Assembly (NCBI GenBank): GCA_003153655.1
Contig: PMAK01000244.1
Location: forward strand, 173-7,202
Source: Phycisphaerales bacterium
GTDB taxonomy: Bacteria; Planctomycetota; Phycisphaerae; Tepidisphaerales; Tepidisphaeraceae
Length of the DNA: 7,030 nt
Direction: 5' to 3'
Under the pieces are notes generated by a model that saw only the letters and a program-made list of their open reading frames with translations, was not told the DNA's origin and searched no databases. Shown here in pieces: positions 1 to 5,532 of the stretch (the first letter of the stretch is position 1; each line of letters begins with the position of its first letter). The translations under genes were made by a program, and so were the position numbers.

Positions 1-1
1 G

Positions 2-1345
2 ATGGAGCTTTACCTTGAGACGTTCGATGTCGAGCCTGTCCTGCAGGACGTCGCAGTGACGGTTCCCCCACTCATTCAGAAGCGAAACAATGAGCTTGAA
101 GTTCGATGCGATCCCAATGTCGGCGTGATGCACGCTGACGTGACGAAGGTACGGCAGATTTTGTTCAATCTTTTATCAAACGCATCCAAGTTTACCGAGC
201 GAGGCAAAATTATCTTGGAGGTGCGGCGCGAGGAAGAACAGCCGACGGCGGATATTGTGTTTCGCATCACCGACAGCGGCATCGGGATTACCAAGGAGCA
301 GGTCGATAAATTATTTCAGCCGTTCATTCAGGCGGACGCATCCACAACACGCAAATTTGGGGGGACTGGTCTTGGGCTGGCAATCAGCAGGCACTTTGCC
401 GAGATGATGGGGGGAAGCATGTCGGTCATCAGTGAACCGGGCAAAGGCTCCGCGTTCACGCTCAGGCTTCCCGCCAAGGTGGATAAAACCGCGTCTGAAA
501 AGCCAAAGACGCCCGATACGGTCATACAAACGGCGGGGAGCAATGGGATCAATGTGTTGATCATCGACGATGACCCAGCGGTGCGCGACCTTATGTCCCG
601 CTTTTTGACAGCTGAGGGAATTCGAGCGGTTACCGCCGAGGATGGGGAAAGAGGGCTGGCTTTAGCAAAGAAGATGACGCCGAATCTCATTTTCCTTGAC
701 GTCATGATGCCGAAAATGGATGGCTGGACGGTGCTTGGCGCCTTGAAAGCGGACAAAAAACTAGCCGAAATTCCTGTGGTGATGTTGACTATTTTGAACG
801 ATCAGGAAATGGGGTACATGCTGGGGGCTTCAGAGTATCTCAATAAGCCGATCGATAGAAATCGCCTGAGCGCGGTGCTTAAGAAGTATCGTCCCAATGA
901 AGGGGCAAGCGGTGTTTTAATCATTGAGGACGACGAGCCGACGCGACAGGTGCTGGCACGTTCGTTGGCCAAGCAGGGATGGACGGTGGTTGAAGCAGCC
1001 AATGGCCGTCCGGCGCTAGAATACTTAAAGAATAGCCGGCCAAATCTGATTCTGCTGGATTTAATGATGCCGCAGATGGATGGATTCGAGTTCTTGGCGG
1101 AGCTTCGGAATAAAGAAGAATATCAGTCGATTCCGGTGGTGGTTCTTACGTCCAAGGATCTTTCGGCCGAGGAGAAGGACTTGCTATCGGGAAAAGTTGA
1201 GCGGATTCTTCAGAAGGGGACGTATAGCCGGGATGCGCTTTTGCGCGAAGTGAAAAAAATTGTATCGGAATGCGCCGCCAATGCTTCAAAGAATGATGTT
1301 ATGAAGGGGGACAAGGCCGCGTCCCCAGAATCGACCCAAGGATGA
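2..1345 (+). CDS. Hybrid sensor histidine kinase, 3' part (HATPase + two receiver domains)
   Basis: C-terminal 447 residues of a hybrid histidine kinase; the true start lies left of the window, so the ATG at 2 is almost certainly internal. The visible part starts at the end of the dimerisation region, so sensor domains and the phospho-accepting His are not seen. Residues about 10-158 are the ATP-binding domain: N-box around N56/N60 (QILFNLLSNASKFT), G1 box DSGIGI at 91-96, F-box KLFQPF at 103-108, G2 box GGTGLGL at 120-126. Receiver 1 (about 183-297) has acidic D189-D191, acceptor D233 in LDVMMPKMDG, T263 and K282 before Pro. Receiver 2 (about 304-420) has E309-D311, acceptor D353, T383 and K405, but here the Lys is followed by Gly, not Pro. 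The last ~25 residues are a polar tail. It probably autophosphorylates on signal and passes phosphate to its own receivers and to the two regulators encoded 11 and 416 nt downstream. Family assignment is very secure; signal unknown. Confidence 0.95.
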   Translation: MELYLETFDVEPVLQDVAVTVPPLIQKRNNELEVRCDPNVGVMHADVTKVRQILFNLLSNASKFTERGKIILEVRREEEQPTADIVFRITDSGIGITKEQVDKLFQPFIQADASTTRKFGGTGLGLAISRHFAEMMGGSMSVISEPGKGSAFTLRLPAKVDKTASEKPKTPDTVIQTAGSNGINVLIIDDDPAVRDLMSRFLTAEGIRAVTAEDGERGLALAKKMTPNLIFLDVMMPKMDGWTVLGALKADKKLAEIPVVMLTILNDQEMGYMLGASEYLNKPIDRNRLSAVLKKYRPNEGASGVLIIEDDEPTRQVLARSLAKQGWTVVEAANGRPALEYLKNSRPNLILLDLMMPQMDGFEFLAELRNKEEYQSIPVVVLTSKDLSAEEKDLLSGKVERILQKGTYSRDALLREVKKIVSECAANASKNDVMKGDKAASPESTQG

Positions 1346-1350
1346 GAAGG
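1346..1350 (+). promoter_or_regulatory. Ribosome binding site of the single-domain receiver
   Basis: GAAGG ends 6 nt before the ATG at 1357, in the 11-nt gap after the kinase stop (TGA 1343-1345). This supports the start at 1357. An out-of-frame ATG at 1353 gives only a short reading frame. Confidence 0.6.
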
Positions 1351-1356
1351 TGATGT

Positions 1357-1728
1357 ATGCCCAGGCTACTGGTAGTTGAAGATAACGAGGAAAATCGGGA
1401 CGCGCTGTCGCGACGTCTCCAGCGGCGCGGGTTTGAGGTGCTGATCGCAATTGATGGCAAGGCCGGTCTGGAGATGGCGAAGACTGAAAAGCCGGATTTG
1501 ATATTGATGGATATGAACATGCCGCAACTAGATGGATGGGAGGCAACTCGCCAGATCAAAGCTGATGAGAGCATTCGGCATTTGCCTGTAATCGGTTTGA
1601 CGGCTCACGCGATGCCGGGTGACAAGGAGCGCGCGCTCGAGGCGGGATGTGCGGATTATCACACGAAACCAGTTGAATTCTCGAAATTGCTGGCCCAGAT
1701 CGAGGCGATCCTCCAGAAAAAATCGTAA
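1357..1728 (+). CDS. Single-domain response regulator (CheY/DivK-like receiver)
   Basis: A 123-residue protein consisting only of a receiver domain; no output domain follows. All phosphorylation-site residues are present: acidic pair E8/D9, acceptor D52 in LMDMNMPQLDG, T82 and K104 before Pro. The motif GLTAHAMPGDKERALEAGCADYHTKP resembles stand-alone receivers of the DivK/CheY-like group that relay phosphate or act by protein contact. Start chosen at 1357 because of the GAAGG site at good spacing. It lies 11 nt after the hybrid kinase gene and 33 nt before the receiver-phosphatase gene, all on the same strand, so the three are probably one transcript. Likely role: phosphate acceptor or shuttle between the kinase and the phosphatase-type regulator, or a phosphate sink. 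Its first helix region is very like that of the next gene's receiver. Domain call certain; partner inferred from context. Confidence 0.94.
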   Translation: MPRLLVVEDNEENRDALSRRLQRRGFEVLIAIDGKAGLEMAKTEKPDLILMDMNMPQLDGWEATRQIKADESIRHLPVIGLTAHAMPGDKERALEAGCADYHTKPVEFSKLLAQIEAILQKKS

Positions 1729-1761
1729 TCGCCTTTAATGACCCGCTGAGCGTGCTTTGAA

Positions 1762-3024
1762 ATGGAAACGGAACATCCAAATTCTCCGACTGAGCCGTTG
1801 ATCCTTGTTGTTGATGACAACCAGGAGAACCGGGACGTTCTATCCAGAAGACTTCAGCGTCACGGGTATAAGGTGACGACGGCGGTTGATGGGCCGGGCG
1901 CTCTGCAGCTCCTGAAAGAGACGCCGTGCGACTTGGTGCTGCTTGACGTGATGATGCCGGGAATGAATGGGGTGGAGGTCCTGGGAAAAATACGGGAAAC
2001 GCAATCACCCACGCAGCTTCCCGTGATCATGGCGACGGCGAAGGACCAGAGCACAGATATCGCGCAGGCGCTGAATCTAGGGGCGAATGATTATGTGACC
2101 AAGCCATTGGATTTTGTGATTTTGCTGGCGCGGATTAAAACACAACTCACGGTCAAAAAGTCCGTTGAGGAAGTGGTGGCGCTGCAGACGCGGCTGAGTG
2201 AACGGAATCTTGACCTGGAAATAGCCAACGCGAGATTGACGGCCACGAACGATCGGATTTGCCGTGATTTGCGGGCCGCGGCCCGAATGCAGGAGGCGTA
2301 TCTTCCGAACGCTTACCGGCGATTTTCTTCATTAGAATTTTCGTGGGTGTTCGAGCCTTGTGAGCAATTGGCCGGCGATTTTCTGAATATCTGTCCACTG
2401 GATGATGATCATGTCGCGTTTTATGTATTGGATGTGAGCGGTCATGGGGTGGCCGCTTCATTGCTGGCGATGGCGGCTGCGCGGGCTCTGTCGCCGATGC
2501 AGGATCCGGATTCTCTTTTGATGCACCTATCGGAGAAGACGGGGCGTTCCGAGCCGACGCCGCCCGCGCAGGTTGCGGAGCGTTTGAATCAGAAATTTGC
2601 ATGGGATAAGAATACGGAACAGTTTCTTACGATTTTTTATGCGGTGTTAAATGCTAAGACGCGGGAGGTCACGTACGCATCGGCTGGGCATCCGGGAGCG
2701 ATTATGGTTAATCCCGGCGAGGCAGCGAAAATTCTGGATCGCGGAGGATTACCGATCAGTTTGGGGGGGGACTACCAACAGTACAACGCAACGCTGAAAG
2801 CTGGGGGACGTTTGTATCTCTATTCTGATGGGATCACGGAGGCGATGAATCCCGCCCGGGAGATGTTTGGGCAACAACATCTTCTTGAAAGTCTGGAGCA
2901 ACTTGCGAATCGTCCGCTTCCAACATCGGTCTCGCAGTTGGTGGAACAGGTCCATGGATGGCGAGAGGGCGGACCAATAAGCGATGATGTTTCCATCCTC
3001 GCGCTGGAATGCCTTGCGAAATAG
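1762..3024 (+). CDS. Response regulator with SpoIIE/RsbU-type PP2C serine phosphatase output
   Basis: A 420-residue regulator with three parts. Residues about 12-130 are a receiver: D18/D19, acceptor D62 in LLDVMMPGMNG, T92, K114 before Pro. Residues about 132-180 form a helical, probably coiled-coil linker (VEEVVALQTRLSERNLDLE) leading to the ARMQEAYLP segment typical of RsbU-like proteins. Residues about 190-418 are the PP2C-type phosphatase: AGDF with D206, LDVSGHG with D224, ASAGHPG at 306-312, YSDGITEA with D356, and SDDVS with D408/D409. These are the metal-binding acidic positions of the family, so the enzyme should be active. In known systems such phosphatases dephosphorylate an anti-anti-sigma factor, freeing a sigma factor or another effector; no partner gene is visible here. 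Phosphorylation by the upstream kinase probably controls dimerisation through the linker. Start at 1762 gives the usual short N-terminus, although no strong Shine-Dalgarno sequence precedes it. A run of eight G (2763-2770) lies within the phosphatase domain. Confidence 0.95.
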   Translation: METEHPNSPTEPLILVVDDNQENRDVLSRRLQRHGYKVTTAVDGPGALQLLKETPCDLVLLDVMMPGMNGVEVLGKIRETQSPTQLPVIMATAKDQSTDIAQALNLGANDYVTKPLDFVILLARIKTQLTVKKSVEEVVALQTRLSERNLDLEIANARLTATNDRICRDLRAAARMQEAYLPNAYRRFSSLEFSWVFEPCEQLAGDFLNICPLDDDHVAFYVLDVSGHGVAASLLAMAAARALSPMQDPDSLLMHLSEKTGRSEPTPPAQVAERLNQKFAWDKNTEQFLTIFYAVLNAKTREVTYASAGHPGAIMVNPGEAAKILDRGGLPISLGGDYQQYNATLKAGGRLYLYSDGITEAMNPAREMFGQQHLLESLEQLANRPLPTSVSQLVEQVHGWREGGPISDDVSILALECLAK

Positions 3025-3198
3025 GGTAGTCGTTGCGGGCAATCCACCGGCCATCACTGCCTAAACATTACCCGTTCAGCGATCGTCGCGGTCTATCTCG
3101 CATGCCATCGGCAGCAGGCACACTGCGTGATATTCCTCATCCCGTCCGGTGCCATCGTCGCCCTCACCTTGGCGTATCTTATCGGGAAGAGCCTGCAC
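3025..3198. other. Non-coding convergent spacer
   Basis: The region after the phosphatase stop. I found no gene-like reading frame with family signature, no RNA gene and no convincing GC stem followed by a T-run. Short matches such as GGGTA/TACCC over a ~40-nt loop are too weak to call a terminator. Both short frames that cross it are discussed under rejected items. Confidence 0.4.
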
Positions 3199-3372
3199 CT
3201 ATCGGTTGGAAACGCACCGCGCGTGGCCGTTTTCATCCAAGTCGATAATCCAAAGAATGTCGTCGTCGCGATGCCCTGGTTCAACAAAATTGGCAACGCC
3301 TTTCCCGGTGGGCCCGGTCCAGTCGGATCCGCCGATGATGACACGATTTAGCGGGGGATCGAGCTGGAACAT
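3199..3372 (-). CDS. Small hypothetical ORF (57 aa), possible gene fragment
   Basis: An ORF starting MFQLDPPLNRVIIGGSDW and ending HARCVSNR. I do not recognise the family. It is in the same frame as, and continuous with, the C-terminal segment of the decayed transposase upstream, but it lies beyond where IS630 transposases normally end, so it is probably not transposase. An AAGGA lies 7 nt before the ATG at 3372, which could start it independently. The composition is that of a real soluble protein (Gly/Asp/Trp-rich, with DDDILWIIDLDENG in the middle), not of random antisense. After the stop the same frame stays open and protein-like for about 40 more codons (LPDKIRQGEGDDGTGRDEEY), which hints that this is a piece of a longer gene broken by a nonsense change. 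Alternative: a readthrough tail of the transposase frame with no function. Confidence 0.35.
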   Translation of the reverse strand: MFQLDPPLNRVIIGGSDWTGPTGKGVANFVEPGHRDDDILWIIDLDENGHARCVSNR

Positions 3373-3402
3373 TTGATAGTCCTTGCAACGCTTTAATACG
3401 GT

Positions 3403-3939
3403 TCCTGATTGACTTGCGTGCTCGATATAGGAGCAGGCACAGACGCTTCGAATGGCCTCCGGGGTGAGTTTGCGATACGCATCCGTGCCTGCCGCCAGGA
3501 GCGTGTCGTAATCGTCGTACGTCCGATGGCTCAGAGAGTGGCTCCGCAGGTAATGCCACAGGTTCTCCACCGGATTCAATTCCGGACGGTACGGAGGCAG
3601 TCCCGGCGCGCCGGGATGATGTTGCTGGGCAACTTCAGTTGTTTACTTTTGTGCCACCCGGCCTGGTCCATGAAGAAGACGCGGACCTTGCCGCCATGCG
3701 GAGCGATCGCGTCTTTCACCCTCTGAACAAAAAGGGGGATTGTTCTTTGAACTGCTCGAGGGCCTTGGGATCGTTCTTTTCGTGACGCGGCCGGGGCGAT
3801 CGGCGATCTCATCGCCCTCTTGATCGTCCACGGCCAGCAGCACTGCCCGGTAACGGTCGCGTTGCAAGGCGTCGGACTCCGCGGCGCAGAACGCCTTAAG
3901 CCTTTGGTGATCTTCAGAATCTTTCAGAACCCCTTTCAT
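3403..3939 (-). pseudogene. IS630-family transposase, frameshifted and internally deleted
   Basis: Minus-strand pieces of one transposase in three frames. Segment A (3939-3787) starts MKGVLKDSEDHQRLKAF and ends at DEIADRPGR, the beginning of the helix-turn-helix part. Segment B (3787-3725) reads HEKNDPKALEQFKEQSPFLF in another frame. Segment C (3728-3618) reads VQRVKDAIAPHGGKVRVFF then MDQAGWHKSKQLKLPSNI. Segment D (about 3600-3403) reads LPPYRPELNPVENLWHYLRS and on to about SYIEHASQSG. The D of MDQAGWH and the E of NPVENLW are the second and third DDE catalytic residues. The first catalytic D region, expected between VRVFF and MDQAGWH, is missing, as is most of the helix-turn-helix part between A and B. 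About 175 of the roughly 350 residues typical of the family remain, so it cannot encode an active enzyme. Family call is secure from the MDQAGWH and LPPY..ELNPVE..W motifs. Confidence 0.85.
3601..3616. repeat. Perfect 16-bp palindrome
   Basis: TCCCGGCGCGCCGGGA equals its own reverse complement. It sits exactly where the transposase frame changes between segments C (ends 3618) and D (starts about 3600). Confidence 0.9.
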
Positions 3940-3943
3940 CGCA

Positions 3944-3966
3944 CACCTCCGTGTCAGCGGAGGGTG
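3944..3966 (-). promoter_or_regulatory. Hairpin enclosing the transposase Shine-Dalgarno sequence
   Basis: On the plus strand CACCTCCG (3944-3951) pairs with CGGAGGGTG (3958-3966, one bulged G) over a 6-nt loop. On the minus strand the arm nearest the gene contains GGAGG (3950-3946), 6 nt before the transposase ATG (3939-3937). The stem would hide this site in mRNA, a device known from insertion sequences to stop translation of transcripts entering from outside. Confidence 0.5.
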
Positions 3967-4002
3967 CCACGATCCCTTCCGTGGCGCAACCGAACATGCG
4001 CC
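3967..4002. repeat. Two further tandem inverted repeats at the IS right end
   Basis: CCACG (3967-3971) pairs with CGTGG (3980-3984) over an 8-nt loop; GGCGCA (3983-3988) pairs with TGCGCC (3997-4002), also over 8 nt. The two stems share GG at 3983-3984, so they would be alternatives. They lie directly upstream of the hairpin at 3944-3966 and may be part of the element's terminal sequence. Confidence 0.55.
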
Positions 4003-4280
4003 TAACGCGCGCGAGAATCAGCCAGGAACCGTAGCAGATGCTCGCCCTTGCTCTCTGATGACTTCGCAGTATCCGACACTGGCCACGCCTCAAGCGGACC
4101 ATCATCAATCGCCTTCACCATGTCAGTGATTTCATCGGTGGGCGTCTTTGGGTCAAGCCATTGGGCGTAATCTTTTCTGTCGATTATCTCGGGCTGGCGC
4201 TCGTGGATTTTTCCTACAAACCGATTCGGCGTAGTCGTCATGATCGTAAAAGTGTTGGCTGGTCCATCGGGTGAGTGCCA
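4002..4280 (-). pseudogene. SRAP (YedK/HMCES-like) protein, C-terminal fragment
   Basis: Recognisable similarity starts near 4280 with PWHSPDG...TFTIMTTTPN and continues through KIHERQPEIIDRKDYAQWLD and EAWPVS to the TAG at 4004-4002. These are the C-terminal motifs of SOS response-associated peptidase (SRAP) proteins, which attach covalently to abasic sites in single-stranded DNA through Cys2. The His in IHERQP (codon 4205-4203) matches the conserved His of the family (His160 in E. coli YedK). The N-terminal two-thirds, including the MCGR start with Cys2, is absent: upstream the frame is open but unlike SRAP and soon enters chrA. An ATG at 4241 could still give a 79-residue peptide, but without Cys2 it should be inactive. 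The last residues (about LADSRAR) may come from the adjoining IS end. Likely a decayed gene cut by a deletion. Confidence 0.72.
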
Positions 4281-4369
4281 AGGGTAACGTCGGCACTTCG
4301 CGCATCGAGCTTTTCGTTTAGAGTAATAGCGATTTTTAATCTCCGTTTTTTGTATTTTGGCGAAGTCAT
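4238..4369 (-). CDS. Small ORF (43 aa) coupled to the end of chrA
   Basis: Reads MTSPKYKKRRLKIAITLNEK and ends DQPTLLRS. Its ATG (4369-4367) overlaps the chrA stop (4368-4366) as ATGA, and its own TGA (4240-4238) overlaps the ATG at 4241 of the SRAP fragment as ATGA. The first ~28 residues are basic and protein-like but not recognised. The second half reads SRAP-derived DNA out of frame, so the present ORF is probably a chimera: the start of a former gene after chrA joined by deletion to the SRAP fragment. It might still be translated by coupling to chrA. Confidence 0.3.
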   Translation of the reverse strand: MTSPKYKKRRLKIAITLNEKLDARSADVTLGTHPMDQPTLLRS

Positions 4370-5532
4370 TGCTTTCCCAAAAGGGTCAGGCCTAGACCGA
4401 ATAAAGCGCCTGCGGCGATCAGCCACGTTGAGTTGATTCGTAGCGTGAACAGAACGGCCGCACTGATGATTTCCAAAGTCAGTGTGGGCCAGTCGGTCAC
4501 TGCACTTCTGGCAAGCTGATAGGTCACATAGCCCATCAGCGCCAGCGAAGCAACATTCAGGCCATCCAGAAGCATTCCCGCAATCTTCGAGGCACGAAGC
4601 GTACGCACAAGTGGGCCTGCCAGCGCCACAAAAACAAAAGCGGGCGCAAAAATTCCTGCTGTCGCGACGATCGCTCCGGTCGGTCCCCCGAGTAGGTATC
4701 CGATGAAGGTTGCCGTGGTGAATACGGGGCCGGGAGTCACTTGGCCAACCGCAACCGAATCCAGCAATTGCGCCTCGGTGAGCCAATGTCGATGCACGAC
4801 CAGATCAGCCCGCAGAAAGGCGAGCAACACGTATCCACTACCGAAGACGATGCACCCGAGTTTTACGAAGACGAGAAAAATCCCGGCTAGGCCAGCGATC
4901 GCGGGCGAGCTTGCGGCCACCGGCATTGAGGTGACGAAAAACGCGGACATTGTGCTGACCGTCGGCCGCTGCCTTATCGCGTATATCAGCGCGATAACTG
5001 CCGCCGTGCCGAACAGCACCAGAAGTGGACTTGCCCCCAGAAAACACGCGACGAGAGCCATAACTCCCATCGCGGCCAGTGTACGGGTCTTGACGGCTGA
5101 TTTTCCGAGCCGCCACAAAGCTTGCAGCACAATCGCGATGACCACCGGTTTAACGCCGTACAGCAGTCCGGCGACTGCGGGCAGACCGCCGTAGCGGACG
5201 TAGGCCCACGCCAAAATGCCGACGATCAAGAACGCTGGTAGGATGAAGCAAATGCCGGCAAGCAACAGCCCGGCGAATCCGCGCAGCCGGTATCCGATGA
5301 AGATGGCGAGTTCCGTCGAGCTTGGCCCCGGAAGCAGATTCGATACCGCCAGGAGATCCAGAAAATCTTCTGATGACACCCAATGGCGACGCCGAACCAG
5401 TTCATCTTCCATCATCGCGATGTGGGCGGCGGGACCGCCGAAGGCAACGACACCAAGTTTGAGAAAGAACTTCGCAAGATGATTTAGAGATGGAGCTGCA
5501 ATGGCAGTTTCTTCAACCACAGCCTGACTCAT
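4366..5532 (-). CDS. chrA: Chromate transporter ChrA (two-domain, CHR family)
   Basis: A 388-residue inner-membrane protein of the CHR superfamily, close to the ~400 residues of two-domain ChrA, which expels chromate from the cytoplasm. Two homologous halves are visible. Half 1 (about 18-185) has FLKLGVVAFGGPAAHI at 23-38 and LLPGPSSTELAIFIGY at 66-81. Half 2 (about 215-385) has FVKLGCIVFGSGYVLLAFL at 222-240 and QVTPGPVFTTATFIGY starting at 264. Many hydrophobic segments give about ten to twelve membrane spans. These FGG and PGP motifs define the family. The start at 5532 is supported by GGAGAG 6 nt upstream and by the ATGA overlap with the doxX stop, implying coupled translation. It is third in an OprB-DoxX-ChrA operon. 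Short relatives may carry other oxyanions, so chromate is the family-based substrate, not proven here. Confidence 0.93.
   Translation of the reverse strand: MSQAVVEETAIAAPSLNHLAKFFLKLGVVAFGGPAAHIAMMEDELVRRRHWVSSEDFLDLLAVSNLLPGPSSTELAIFIGYRLRGFAGLLLAGICFILPAFLIVGILAWAYVRYGGLPAVAGLLYGVKPVVIAIVLQALWRLGKSAVKTRTLAAMGVMALVACFLGASPLLVLFGTAAVIALIYAIRQRPTVSTMSAFFVTSMPVAASSPAIAGLAGIFLVFVKLGCIVFGSGYVLLAFLRADLVVHRHWLTEAQLLDSVAVGQVTPGPVFTTATFIGYLLGGPTGAIVATAGIFAPAFVFVALAGPLVRTLRASKIAGMLLDGLNVASLALMGYVTYQLARSAVTDWPTLTLEIISAAVLFTLRINSTWLIAAGALFGLGLTLLGKQ

Larger units (their letters stand above)
3403..4002 (-). mobile_element. Remnant of an IS630-family insertion sequence
   Basis: Spans the broken transposase reading frames plus the upstream hairpin region that probably formed the right end. 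The right boundary is placed at 4002 because a TA dinucleotide (4003-4004), the usual IS630 target, abuts GGCGCATG on the minus strand. No matching inverted repeat was found at the left side (3025-3420 searched by eye), so the left boundary is only the point where transposase similarity ends. Limits are approximate. Confidence 0.6.

Noticed and set aside
328..756. Long minus-strand ORF opposite the kinase
   Set aside because: Shadow of the ATPase and receiver coding sequence; no domain signature, and the plus frame is certain.
1556..2008. Minus-strand ORF of 150 codons across the two regulators
   Set aside because: Pro/Ser/Arg-rich shadow that crosses the gap between two secure plus-strand genes.
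3026..3073. Possible terminator stem GGGTA/TACCC
   Set aside because: Five base pairs over a loop of about 40 nt with no T-run is not convincing.
3033..3248. Plus-strand ORF of 71 codons
   Set aside because: Arg/Pro/His-rich composition typical of a non-coding frame, with no family motif.
3127..3351. Plus-strand ORF (GTG start) with a hydrophobic N-terminus, IFLIPSGAIVALTLAYLIGK
   Set aside because: It is codon-aligned antisense to the 57-aa minus-strand ORF, has no good ribosome binding site, and its C-terminal half reads like the complement of the more protein-like minus frame. It cannot be ruled out entirely.
4338..4360. T-rich run on the plus strand (gttttttg) that resembles a terminator tail
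   Set aside because: No GC stem precedes it on the plus strand, no plus-strand gene leads into it, and on the minus strand it is an A-run within the 43-aa ORF.
4370..4786. Upstream part of the reading frame that ends as the 43-aa ORF
   Set aside because: Out-of-frame shadow of chrA; only the part after the chrA stop (4369-4238) deserves mention.
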